The notes beneath the pieces were generated by a model. That model did no database searches and was not told the origin of the DNA. It saw nothing but the letters and a program-made list of their open reading frames with translations. Both the position numbers and the translations under genes were made by a program. This document shows, one piece after another, positions 23,231-34,600 of a stretch of DNA of 64,000 nucleotides (within the stretch, counting starts at the first letter, position 1; each line of letters opens with the position of its first letter). This stretch comes from Paramecium octaurelia (lineage: Eukaryota; Ciliophora; Oligohymenophorea; Peniculida; Parameciidae), in assembly GCA_905182995.1 (NCBI GenBank), contig CAJJDP010000005.1, positions 186,001 through 250,000 on the forward strand, read 5' to 3'.

Positions 23231-24307
23231 ATGGTACTCAGTGTATATTCGATAGTGCCAGTGACTAAATTATCCCTTGAATATAATTTTAGCAAAGGCT
23301 ACTTGAGAGTATTCAAAAATCCTAAGTCAGCCAAATTCTTATTGTTAATTGAACAATTAGCAATATGGAAGTAAATTTTAATGTTGACTGAGATTTATGA
23401 ATATTTAGAAAAAAATCCATTTCACCAAAAAGAAACTCTTAAGATATATTATTTTCGTCATACCGTATATTAATTAAGATGTTTGATATTCAAATTAAAA
23501 GCAGGTCTAAGTCCTCATATGGCAATGTCTATATTTTATAAGAAAACATCAATTTGTTTGGAGGGGTTTGCATTAGCTTATAAACAACTCGGTAAGAAGA
23601 TGTTAATAGTGAAAGCAGGATTTAGATTTGTAAAAATGAATTATAAAAAAAATTATTATCCAAAAGAAGTTGGAAGAGGATCTAAAGAATTAGTCTACAT
23701 TACAGAAGAGTATTAATAATATGGATTCATCAATTATTCTGGTGAAGTGCAATATGGAGAATTGGATATATAAATAACATTAAAGGCCTGCTCTGTTTGT
23801 TTGATAGCAAAAGTAGATTTAGCCAACAATATATTTTGTAGACATAGATATTGTGAACATTGTCTAAAGATTTATTTTAGAAATAAGTACTCCATAGTCT
23901 GTCCAGTATTGGGATGCAATGCAAAATTAATTAGAAGATTGATCACTTTGAAAAATCAAACTTAAAAGTTCAGACCTTCATCAGCAGAGAGAGAGAAGAA
24001 ATAGCCTAAAATCTAAGATGCTGAACCAAATGCAGCCACTTTATTAATGGATCCGAATTGGCCTCCTAAATTTACTGGTTCTAATCAACCTAATTATTTG
24101 GAATCTTAATTTATTTAATTAAGAAACATTATCGAGTATTAATGCGGTGAAAAACACTTTACTCAGGATGATATGAAAAACAACAATAATTTATGTTCTC
24201 AATGTCTAATGACATTATAAGATGCCCAAGTTAAGGCTAGATGCAATAGACACTATGTCTGCATACAATGTACATTGAACGCTTAATAGTCATGTCTACT
24301 TTGTTGA
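23231..24307 (+). CDS. RING-type zinc-finger protein, two cysteine clusters
   Basis: A single-exon 358-residue protein. The N-terminal 165 residues are helical and basic and match no family I know. The central cluster, about residues 187-235, reads CSVCLIAKVDLANNIFCRHR, then YCEHCLKIYF and CPVLGC: C-x2-C ... C-x-H-x3-C-x2-C ... C-x4-C, a RING arrangement that could bind an E2 enzyme. A second cluster at the C-terminus (CGEKHF, LCSQCLMTLQD, RCNRHYVCIQC, SCLLC) also has paired cysteines and a histidine, like a second RING or B-box, and the protein ends three residues after the last CLLC pair begins. A ubiquitin ligase role is plausible but inferred. No introns, unusual for a gene this long in the window. 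Confidence 0.78.
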
Positions 24308-24355
24308 TTGATAATTCATAACTATTATTATTATTATATACTAATAATTTGATTA

Positions 24356-26823
24356 TCATCTCCTGGTTGGGTTCTTTGTTTGATCCTATTTGATTTTTTT
24401 AAGAATTAAACTGTAAGTATCAGTATCTTGAAATTATAAAAGATAGGCAACTTCTCTCTTGAGATTTTTAGCTGGAAAAGACTTATAATTCTATAATATC
24501 TAATTTATTGATTGTTATTTCTATTTTTTCTATTTTGAATTAGATTTTATATTCATTTTCTATTTCGATTTAGTTATCTATTGCTCCTTCTCAATTTAGT
24601 TTAGATTTTCTCCAGATTCATATTCGCTGCTTTATAAATACTCGCTACTGCTAGAATAGGGTGATGATGAAAATTCTTAATCAATCTCCTACCTTTTTTT
24701 GATATGAAATAGTATATACTTTTAAATTTTCTTTGTGATTTACTTAGTTTTCGATTACAGTTTGCTATTCTTTTGAATTTTCTTATGATTCTTGCTTTAA
24801 TTTGATTTGATGTAATCGTTCCACATAAGAATATCTTATTCTAATATTTTCCATTTCATTTTCTCTCTCCTCAATATCTAAGAGCACAACAATCTTAGAT
24901 TTTCAAAATCAAGCCTTATAGTTTACATATCTCTAAAGTTGCTTAATTGTTATTTGACTATTGATTAACCAGTTCTCTAAAAGATAAAAAGAGAATCTAC
25001 TTATAATTAGCTTGGCTTCCTTTTATATATTTACTCTTCAGTCAAAGGTCTAACATATTTCTCAAAAATTGAATCTTTGGTTAATTACTCGAGATCTCCA
25101 CCACAAATTGTAAACAAATCTTTCAACTTGATCATTATATCATTCCTTTGGCATCTCGAACAAAAACAAATGGCCTATTTATTTGATTATTGGGATATAC
25201 TTAACAAAAGGGACATACCCAATCCGTCTTCTATGCAACCTCTTCAATTTTAATATCATAGTTCTACTTCAAGCACATTCTACAGAACTTCCTTTGACAA
25301 ATTAATTCACCATCTAATTGTTTAATAGATTGATACTTTTCTTTGAATAAATACTATAGGCTGTTTTCTTTCTGTTGGGTACTTATCTTCGGTTTGCTAT
25401 CCCTTCATCATCAACTTAAATTATTATCGTAATTGTACTCTATGAAAATATATAAGAATCAGTTATTGATGAATTTATGATTGGCAATCCCATAGTTCCG
25501 CTTCGATAATTACAAGATATTAAGTATTCTTCCCTAAATAGCATTTTGCAATGATGACATGCTTCATAACGAGATAAATTGGAATCATTCTCATTTTAAG
25601 ATGTTATTTTAAACTCTTTTGTAAGGTTTTTATTTATTAAAGGATTATGTTTCTATCTATTATGTGATACTTAGTTAATGCCAATGAACTTTAATAAATT
25701 ATTGTGATTACATTTTAAGCTATGTGAGAATACTTAGTTTTTTGAGGAATATTGTAAAACTTAAATAATGATGTATCTCTTAATTTATCCAGTTCATACA
25801 TTATGTCTTCCTCAATATTCACATGATTTGAGTTTAAGGCTTATTCAAATGCAACGCAAAATGTGAACCCATTAGCTGAATGAGTCGAACCAATCACTTT
25901 AACAATGGATTCAGCAGCTTATCTATAATCCAATTGTTCTAAGCTCTTCCTTAGATAAACGAGCAAAGCTTCGTTGTTGTAAATAATTTGGCTTTTACTT
26001 AGCCCATTGTTATTACGTGCTTATTTATAAATATGAACCTAAGTGCCAAAGACGTTTAATGGTTAGTCGGACTTAATTTTTTAATTTAAATTTTATAAAT
26101 CTTTTTTATTTTATTTGTTGATTAGCTATAATTCTGAAGAGTACTCTTAAAGCTATTGAAATATTTCATCCTTTTAATCAGTTCTTAATTCTATTTATTC
26201 ATTCAACATATCTAATAGTTTGTCTAATTAAGCATTTTCTTAAATTAACGAACTTTTATTAATAAATTAATACCTAATGTTTTATTATTATTTAAATTTG
26301 ACCATGGATTTCTATTTCATATAATATATTTTATCAATCTGAGGTATTTTCAAATCTTTGGCTTTGTGAATAAGTCCACTTAATCTAATATGCTTTAAAA
26401 TATTTTCATTATAAGTAGAATTTTCCGATTTAAATTACTACTTATTTAGGATTTGTCTTGCTTAATAAAACTTATAATCTGTATATTTCACAGGAAATTC
26501 AGTATGTAAGACGTCTTCATTTATGGCCTTGAGATATTCAAGTCTTTCTTATTCTGGTTCATCAATTTTCTTGAAGTATACTTAATTGATGTGTCTCCAA
26601 AAATAACATAAAATGTATTCATTTTAGTATGAACTGTTGATGTGTGAATTATTCTAAGAGGTTCTAATTTTCAGTTTCCGTCTATTTGTTATGAAAATTG
26701 AATATACTTCGAATACTTATCATAAATATCAAAATTCCCATTCTTTTTATCTAACTTTATTATTTTCTCAAGATTATTTCTGTTTTAGTTTTTATCATCA
26801 TTCAATTAATTTTCTTCGCTCAT
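24356..26823 (-). CDS. Protein with CDCA7-type (4CXXC-R1) zinc finger
   Basis: About 766-781 residues. A long helical N-terminal part holds EYILCYFWRHINQVYF and LLDMLNEQIELRTDQK. The zinc finger follows: YEACHHCKMLF, an insert, then ICQRKFCRMCLKQNYD, DWVCPFCQAICFCSRCQRND. The order C-x2-C ... C-x4-C-x2-C ... W-x-C-P-x-C-x3-C-x-C-x2-C matches the CDCA7/R1 zinc finger, which in animals and plants binds DNA and partners the remodeller HELLS. The C-terminal third is basic and Q/K-rich. Four introns (26, 41, 29, 26 nt) are required; two optional 24-nt introns keep frame either way. The 41-nt one is long for the window and its exact ends are uncertain. DNA methylation is not implied by the sequence. 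Confidence 0.72.
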
Positions 26824-27428
26824 TCCTAAAGTAATATTAAGGAATTGATAAAATATAAAAGTATAATGAATAATATTAAGAGATATTCTTGCAATGAAAC
26901 CATACCTTCCTCTAAATTCTTCACTCCAAAAAAGAGTGTTATTTAATAAATAAAATAATGAATTCTTTAGTAATTTATATTAATCAATAATATTTACACT
27001 TAGACAATCAAAGTATTCCTTCCCCTCCATGAACACAATTTAGTTATAATACAGATTTATATATATTCATTATTAACTACCAAACTTTTTAAAATTAACT
27101 ATACCCAAAGTTCGAAACTCGCTCTAACCATGGGTGTTATTCATAATAAAATAAGTTGTATTTATTGTTGAATCTACACTATATTGATATCCAAATCAAT
27201 AACAGTATGTCTTGTTGTTGAATTTAAATTATCATCTACATTGACGTTCAACTTATATTCTAAGAATAAAATGGAATTAATACTGTGATAATAGAAAAGC
27301 TTCAACTTCAGTTTTCAATTCCAAAGATTAAATTGTTCCATGAGTATCTTTTAAGCACATACTATTAGCCTATTTAAACAGAATTTTTGAACTTCAAAAT
27401 TAATAATAAATTTTATATAAATTATCAA
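26824..27428. other. Spacer with possible small minus-strand gene (27141-27360)
   Basis: A frame starting MCLKDTHGTIQSLELK at 27360 on the minus strand becomes KLKLFYYHSINSILFLEYKL if one base of an A4 run is dropped, and then reads to a TGA at 27141-27143 (72 residues). Given similar apparent errors elsewhere this may be a real small gene; homology would decide. The rest (26824-27140) is AT-rich and empty, and the upstream region of the dynein light chain is within 27361-27428. Confidence 0.3.
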
Positions 27429-28059
27429 ATGGCAAAGACAACTTGTGCAAAAGCTCTTTAAAACTGGGAACAAGAACATCCAGGTGAACAACCATCTGAA
27501 GCAGAAGATATTAGATTGATATTCTAAAATCCACCACTTGACAAATTAGATCCTCCGGTTTTAAATACTTTGGCTAAAGTAAAACGCTTGTCCCTTTCAT
27601 CAAATGCAATAGAAAAAATGGTCAATCTGCCTGGTTTAAGGCAAATAGAAATACTGTCGCTATCAAGAAACAATATAAAGAAAATAGCAGGATTAGAAGA
27701 AATAGGATAAACTTTAAAAGAACTTTGGTTAAGTTATAATTACATTGAAAGACTTGATGGTCTACAACCATGCGTAAAATTACATACACTTTATATTGGT
27801 AATAACAGAATCAAGGCCTGGGATGAAGTTGACAAATTGAAAGATCTCCCAGAAATAGCCAATGTACTCTTTGTAGGTAATTCTATCAATTTATTCAAAA
27901 GGAAACCCTATTTATGATGGTTAGAAAGATGACCCTAAATTGCTTGTTCTCAAAAGGATAAATACCTTAAAAAATGTAGATGGTACTGTTGTAGATGATT
28001 CATTATTGGAAAAGGTTAAAGCTTTGGGAGATGGAGTCCCTACAACCACTGTCAAATGA
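27429..28059 (+). CDS. DNAL1: Axonemal dynein light chain 1 (LC1), leucine-rich repeat
   Basis: 201 residues, one 25-nt intron near the end of the LRR region. It begins MAKTTCAKALQNWEQEHP and has leucine-rich repeats: VKRLSLSSNAIEKMVNL, IEILSLSRNNIKKIAGL, LKELWLSYNYIERLDGL and LHTLYIGNNRIKAW, then VGNPIYDG and the C-terminal KLLVLKRINTLKNVDGTVV. This pattern is diagnostic of LC1, which binds the microtubule-binding stalk head of an outer-arm dynein heavy chain and tunes ciliary beating. It is a standard length for the family. A dynein heavy chain lies 20 kb away, but that one looks inner-arm, so they are probably not direct partners. Confidence 0.94.
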
Positions 28060-28509
28060 CAATTATATAAAATATTAACGATATAAATATATTTAAATAC
28101 CTTTTTAAGATCAATAAATTCTGATTCACGATTTATTAAGAACTATTTTTAATTAAGAAGTGAAGTTGAAGGCTCTATAAAAATGACTTTCTTTGTTAAA
28201 CTACATCCTTCTGCAGAAGCTGAGTAAAAATTCAATTTTAATAACCAATAGTTATTCAAACTATTCTAGAACATTATATGAAATAAATAAAATTTATTCA
28301 TGTTATGGGAGAACTTATTCAACCTAAAATAGAAAAAAAATCTATTTTCTTATAGTTTTATGGGATTGATAGAAATAAGGGGGGCAAAAAAAATGAAAGG
28401 AATGTTAAAACATACTGAGAGATTTTTGATATCGAAGATGAATAAATTTTTGAAAAGTTAGGAATAAGAAATTAATTAATATATTATTAAATATATAAAC
28501 AACATTTAA
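28060..28509 (+). other. Possible small gene or 5' part of the C2 gene
   Basis: An ATG at 28183 starts MTFFVKLHPSAEAEQKFNFN. With a 19-nt intron, one dropped T and an 18-nt intron carrying TGA, the frame reads on through IFDIEDEQIFEKLGIRN up to the ATG of the C2 gene, where dropping one G would fuse the two. The pieces look coding but need several corrections, so this could be an N-terminal extension of the C2 protein, a separate small gene, or chance. 28060-28180 holds nothing visible. Confidence 0.3.
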
Positions 28510-29009
28510 ATGGATGAGAAAAAAAGAAAAATTGTAATAAGAAGTGCTAATCTATCTAGATCTACAAAACTTTTTAGCAAAATGGTACAATTTATATTTG
28601 TGATTTTTAGAATCCATTTGTAAAAATAATCACCTAAAAATAAGAATATCGTTCATCAATTAGTAAAGCTGCTGAAAAGAGACCTGTTTGGAATGACACA
28701 GAATTAATTGAAGTTGATATTGGAGAGAATGTCAAGTTATAAATACTAGATGTATAAATTTATATATACTACTAGTTTAATTCAAGAGATGAGCCAGAAT
28801 TAATAGCCGAAACAACTCTAACTAGCAAAGACTTGTTAGGGTGTGTTCTTAAGACAGATGTTTTTTATAAGCAATAAGTTGTTGGTTAAATAGAATTAGA
28901 AATCTAAAAAACAATAAAATAAGATGGCATTTATGTATAACATATAGCACAAGAAGTTATAAATACTGTTTAATAAAAATGCTTAGGTCCTTAATTTTAG
29001 TATCCATGA
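28510..29009 (+). CDS. C2-domain protein
   Basis: 149 residues when two introns (26 and 24 nt) are removed; phase exact. The start MDEKKRKIVIRSANLSRS, then MNPFVKIITQKQEYRS, KRPVWNDTELIEVDIG and LQILDFNSRDEPELIAETTL follow the strands of a type-I C2 domain (R-x-A-x-N-L; P-x-V-x-W-x-D/N; F-x-S/D). The usual calcium-binding aspartates of loop 3 are only partly present (DFNSRDEPE), so calcium-dependent membrane binding is possible but unsure. The second intron is a multiple of three and has no in-frame TGA, so retention would add eight residues. The last 44 bases are within the duplicated block and are repeated at 30156-30199. Confidence 0.75.
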
Positions 29010-30154
29010 TAAATTTATAGTTAATTATATTCATATGCTTTATAGACTTTCATTTTGAGCAAACTCACCCTCTAAATAATCATCATTAACATTATTATCA
29101 TCATCTAATCAAAAGAAAAGAATACCTGGTAAAAATTCAATATTTTGATTTTCACAATTTTTTTCTTGATTTAATTTGTAGGCTTCATTCAAGAAGGCTG
29201 GAACATCCTCAATTTCATAAAGATCTACAACAATGCAATCCTTCGAGATTCAAATAATGATTACTTTCTTTTAATGAATCATTTCAGAACAGGCTCTGCA
29301 ACAAGTGACTTTATGTTTCATGCAAAAGAAATGTTTTACCCTATCATTATGAAATTCACAATATTCAAGTCCTGAATCAGGATCAATCTAAGGGTATTGG
29401 TTCTATTGTTGTTGTCTTATTTTCTATGCTTAGACTGCCGATTATTGAAATTGAGTGAATAAATATTATTGTGGATCTATCACGTCAGTGCCTCCATGAA
29501 ATCTACTCTTTTTATTAATCTCTTCAGCCATCTTTGTAAAGATTGTATGATTAATCTAAATGTAATACTAAATTGATACAGGTAATCTATCTATTGAATC
29601 AAGATGTTTAACTAATTTCAAACAGAGTGGACATCGAACTCTTCTGTTTCTACTCATAAATAAAATAAAACTAACCTATAAAAATTACCTAGACATTATG
29701 TACAAATAGTATGCCCACAATGAATAAGTATTCTAGGTAATCTATCTTTGATGTTATAATCCTATTTGCATAATAGACACTATTTTTGATTAATCAATTT
29801 TCCGATGAAGGCATCAATCTTATTGAGATATTCATCTGATGGATTATTAGATTGTTCAAAAAAATATTGAGTTGGATTTTGAATCACTTTCATCTTTATT
29901 TTATGTTAAAAATTTGAATTTTATTATTAAGAATCAAAATATCATGACACAATTAGCCACCAAAATAAACATTTTCTAGTCATCTATAAACAAATCCCAA
30001 ATTATTCTCAAAGGTTTATTTTAGTATATTAAAACACATACTCGTTAGATTGTTCATTGAAAAGTAAGTTTAAACTTTATGAGTTATTTAGTCATGGATA
30101 ATTTTTATATATATGGAGTTCATAAATGTATGTATAAGATTAACAGCAAGATTC
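28966..30154 (+). repeat. Direct 1189-bp duplication, copy 1
   Basis: Compared line by line this block is identical to 30156-31344, at a constant offset of 1190. It ends exactly before the single N at 30155. It holds the 3' end of the C2 gene and the complete RING/B-box gene. A perfect repeat abutting an N is the mark of two contig ends that overlap but were joined instead of merged. Confidence 0.95.
29031..29893 (-). CDS. RING and B-box zinc-finger protein (copy 1)
   Basis: 264 residues, three introns (23, 24, 21 nt) with exact phase. The N-terminal RING is CLLCKQDYNIKDRLP, LIHCGHTICTQCLG and RRVRCPLCL (C3HC4 order). The B-box follows at CEFHNDRVKHFFCMKHKVTC, CRACSEMIHQKKDC. RING plus B-box is the TRIM-type layout, giving probable E3 ubiquitin ligase activity; there is no long coiled coil or SPRY domain. 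An acidic C-terminus (DDDNNVNDDYLEGEF) ends the protein. The 24-nt intron carries an in-frame TGA. Convergent with the C2 gene, 21 bp apart. The identical copy at 30221-31083 is probably the same locus read twice. Confidence 0.85.
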
Positions 30155-30155
30155 N
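30155..30155. other. Single N, contig junction
   Basis: The only ambiguous base in the window, placed exactly between the two copies of the 1189-bp repeat. It most likely stands for a gap of unknown or wrongly negative length between two contigs. Confidence 0.9.
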
Positions 30156-30199
30156 CTGTTTAATAAAAATGCTTAGGTCCTTAATTTTAGTATCCATGA
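30156..30199 (+). pseudogene. C2 gene 3' fragment inside copy 2
   Basis: The last 44 bases of the C2 coding region including its TGA, without any upstream part. It is a by-product of the duplicated contig end and not a gene. Confidence 0.9.
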
Positions 30200-30220
30200 T
30201 AAATTTATAGTTAATTATAT

Positions 30221-31083
30221 TCATATGCTTTATAGACTTTCATTTTGAGCAAACTCACCCTCTAAATAATCATCATTAACATTATTATCATCATCTAATC
30301 AAAAGAAAAGAATACCTGGTAAAAATTCAATATTTTGATTTTCACAATTTTTTTCTTGATTTAATTTGTAGGCTTCATTCAAGAAGGCTGGAACATCCTC
30401 AATTTCATAAAGATCTACAACAATGCAATCCTTCGAGATTCAAATAATGATTACTTTCTTTTAATGAATCATTTCAGAACAGGCTCTGCAACAAGTGACT
30501 TTATGTTTCATGCAAAAGAAATGTTTTACCCTATCATTATGAAATTCACAATATTCAAGTCCTGAATCAGGATCAATCTAAGGGTATTGGTTCTATTGTT
30601 GTTGTCTTATTTTCTATGCTTAGACTGCCGATTATTGAAATTGAGTGAATAAATATTATTGTGGATCTATCACGTCAGTGCCTCCATGAAATCTACTCTT
30701 TTTATTAATCTCTTCAGCCATCTTTGTAAAGATTGTATGATTAATCTAAATGTAATACTAAATTGATACAGGTAATCTATCTATTGAATCAAGATGTTTA
30801 ACTAATTTCAAACAGAGTGGACATCGAACTCTTCTGTTTCTACTCATAAATAAAATAAAACTAACCTATAAAAATTACCTAGACATTATGTACAAATAGT
30901 ATGCCCACAATGAATAAGTATTCTAGGTAATCTATCTTTGATGTTATAATCCTATTTGCATAATAGACACTATTTTTGATTAATCAATTTTCCGATGAAG
31001 GCATCAATCTTATTGAGATATTCATCTGATGGATTATTAGATTGTTCAAAAAAATATTGAGTTGGATTTTGAATCACTTTCAT
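30221..31083 (-). CDS. RING and B-box zinc-finger protein (copy 2, likely artefactual)
   Basis: Identical in sequence, introns and protein to the gene at 29031-29893, shifted by 1190. No substitution separates the two copies, unlike the clearly diverged 14-3-3 pair. Count it as the same gene unless read depth shows a true duplication. Its upstream region (31084-31344) is also shared with copy 1. Confidence 0.75.
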
Positions 31084-31344
31084 CTTTATTTTATGTTAAA
31101 AATTTGAATTTTATTATTAAGAATCAAAATATCATGACACAATTAGCCACCAAAATAAACATTTTCTAGTCATCTATAAACAAATCCCAAATTATTCTCA
31201 AAGGTTTATTTTAGTATATTAAAACACATACTCGTTAGATTGTTCATTGAAAAGTAAGTTTAAACTTTATGAGTTATTTAGTCATGGATAATTTTTATAT
31301 ATATGGAGTTCATAAATGTATGTATAAGATTAACAGCAAGATTC

Positions 31345-31651
31345 CGCTAATAATAATATGATTAGTAATAATCATTGATTATATCATAAATTAGAGTACC
31401 CAATTTATTATCTCTTTAGAAAATCAAAGAACAGATAAGAATTTTGAAATAAGATTTTTTTTAAGACAAACTAGATAATTCATAACTAAGCAATAAAATT
31501 ACTTAATTCTCCATTTTATATAAATTTCTTGATCGATTAGATTACTTTAATAGATTAATAATAAAAAAAATCTTCATCTAATTTAATTTATTTTTCATTT
31601 TTTATATTTTATTTTAAAGATTTAAACAATAAAATTATAGTTTGTAGAAGT
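31345..31651. other. AT-rich spacer, nothing recognised
   Basis: 307 bp of AT-rich DNA upstream of the cysteine-rich gene, the first unique sequence after the duplicated block. No open frame or RNA seen. Confidence 0.4.
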
Positions 31652-34600
31652 ATGTTTACCACTTATAAAGAGAGTATATTATTTTAATTTATGTAATCTT
31701 AACTTAATGCTTATCCTTTCTTAGAAATTAAATTATTGATTTAAAGATATTTTTAAGTAGGTTTAAATGAATATGTAAAACAATAAAATTGGAATTTTTG
31801 ACTACATGATGGCTTCCCTTGTGAATTGTAGTTTAATAAGATCTTAAAAGGGAATACTATTACTGAAATTAGTGATCCTGTGTCTAATGATAAGCAATGG
31901 AAATTAGACAAAAATGGTGTATAGGAATTTTTTTAGCAACCCACTCATCTAAAATAATGGTAGTATATTAGAAAAATAATAGATTGGAAGAAGATAAATA
32001 AAGATTTAAATTATCAATATGATATTACGTCTTGTGGAAGTTCAAGAATTTTATTTATTGACAATATGGCCACGCAATATAATGTTTTAGTTCATAAATC
32101 ATTTGGTTTAGATTCTCATGATCAACTTTCGATTGAGTTGAAACTTTGGAAGTAATAATATTAATAAATATAGAATTGATAACTGGAATAGCAATACTTT
32201 TCTAATTTATATAGATAATGAAATCATCTATAATGAAATTTTATCTTGTTCGTCAAATGCAATAAATAGTTGCGGTGATTCACAAAATGACGAAGTTACA
32301 TTCATATCAAAGACTATTGTGCACGATCGCCCTTCTATGTAAATAGTAATGCTTGGCTAAAATGGAAAATGGGGCATTTCAGAATTTATCTTAAACATAG
32401 AAGAAGCCATAACCGAAATTTCATTTTTTGATCTTAATACTTTGTTGGTTTAGAAGCTGTTTATGCAATCATTCACTTCAACTTAGTTTTTTTCCATAAA
32501 TATTTCAGATTAATGGGAATATTAAGGAACAGCTTCCAACCGTGTAGATTTTTGCCATGGTAAATTAAACAAATAAAATAGACCTCTACTACCATTAATC
32601 GTAGGGATTATCATTTGAAAAATAAATTACTTTACCAAACCATGTTGCTATTAGTTTGAAATTAAAAGTTATGATTTTCAATTCTAACTAAACAAGCATC
32701 ACTCTTAAAATAGATGACATTGTTGTACAATAATGGTCATATTAATAGTAATGGGTAAATTATATTCATACTGATACAACTTATGATGGATACTGGTATC
32801 ATTACACATAATATTATCAAATATTATCATTCCAATCCTTCAATTAAAATCACAATAGTAGTGGCCTCAACAGATTCAGTTTATACCCCTTGGGCTCCAT
32901 GGATTGGGATTCGAGAATTTCAACTTTTCGTTATATCAATTTCTACCGTCAATATTTGTGATGATAGAAATATGTACGCTTTTGATGGGTGCTTTTCATT
33001 CAATTATGATTGTGTTGAGGGTTGTATGAATTGTATAAAAGGAGTTTGTATTAACTGTTAAAATGGATGGTATTATGCTAACAAGAGCTGCAGGCCAATC
33101 TGTGGAGATCTTATTTTGAAATCATACGAGGAATGTGATGATGGAAATTAAATTGCTTATGACGGATGCCACAATTGCAAATTTTCATGTCCTTTAGATT
33201 GTGAAATATGCTAATTTGGATTATGCCTTTAATATGGCCAATCAAATTAATAACAATTATAAAATGTAAGCATTTCATTCCATCTAGGTGCTTCAAGACT
33301 GCAAACCAATCCTTATTTTATAAAATGACAAATGTGTAATGGCTTGCTATGATTTTGAAGGTGATAGATTTGTTGAAAATTTTGGTTGCTATTTATAAAG
33401 AAATACTTTAGTTTAAGAACTAATTTATTAAAAGGTTTTTATTGAATAATTTGTTGGGCAGAAAATTTATTAAACTGTCAGAGACAATGTAATTTATTTA
33501 GTGAATTAAATAAATAAAAATTATATTGAATAATGTAATTAGAATGCTTAGGAAATTTGTTTAGAATGTGAAATTGGTTATGAATTGAGCATAAATCATA
33601 GATAATGTGTTCCAAAATGTGGTGATGGAATTATTTAAAATTTAGAGATTTGTGACGATTCAAACAACCTGCAATAAGATGGATGTTATAAATGTTAATA
33701 AAGTTGCTAATTAGAATGTTTAAATTGTGTCAATGGAATATGCTTAATTTGTCCTGAAGGTTGGTAATTAATCAATAATACTTGTTAACAAATATGCGGA
33801 GATGGTTTAATAGCAATTTAGTCAAATGAATAATGTGATGACGGTAATTAAATAGATGGAGATGGTTGTTTTTTATGTTAATTTGAATGCAGTCCATATT
33901 GTCTTTATTGTATCGATCAAAATGAGTGTTAATATTGTTAGAATCACTTTGAACTTATAAAAAAAGGATGTAGACCCATATGTGGAGATTTATATATAGT
34001 TGAAGGATTGGAGGATTGTGATGATGGAAATCAAATTTCTAATGATGGTTGCCATGAATGCTAATTTCAGTGTGAAATTAATTGTTAAACATGTATAAAA
34101 GGAAAATGCATTGAGTACTAAAAACCAGAAGAACCGATAACAAATGATACTACAATAATCATATAATAAATAGATTAAATTTGCAGTTAGGGATGCCTAT
34201 TTTGTTTAGAAGGGAAGTGTTAATATTGTGATAACATCTCAACACTTTAGAATGAATAATGTGTTCAATGTGGTAATGGAATAATATAGGAAGATGAATT
34301 TTGTGATGATGGAAATACTATAAATAATGATGGATGTTCAGAACACTGCAATATTGAATAAGGTTGGGATTGCAATATTCCTAACGAACAATTTAGTCAA
34401 TGTTATAAAATAACCTAGTTATCTCTAAATTTCCTTAACCAAACATATAATACTTAATATCTAAGTTTCACATATACAAAAAAAGTTCGGTTGAATCAGT
34501 CTAATCAAACTTTCATTGATTAGGCTTCTGTATTTATTAAAGATTTGGATTCAGATTAATATAATCTAAGTATAGAACCTGTAACCGAAATCATTTTTGA

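Larger units (their letters stand above)
30156..31344 (+). repeat. Direct 1189-bp duplication, copy 2
   Basis: Exact copy of 28966-30154. Unique sequence resumes at 31345. The left edge starts in mid-gene (44 bases of the C2 coding end), so it has no natural gene boundary, as expected for an unmerged contig overlap. Confidence 0.95.

Noticed and set aside
23480..23720. A separate small gene within the RING protein region.
   Set aside because: It is part of one uninterrupted 358-codon frame once TAA and TAG are read as glutamine.
28966..31344. A true recent segmental duplication or mobile element.
   Set aside because: No target-site duplication, no inverted ends, a boundary in mid-gene, perfect identity and an N at the join all favour an assembly artefact.
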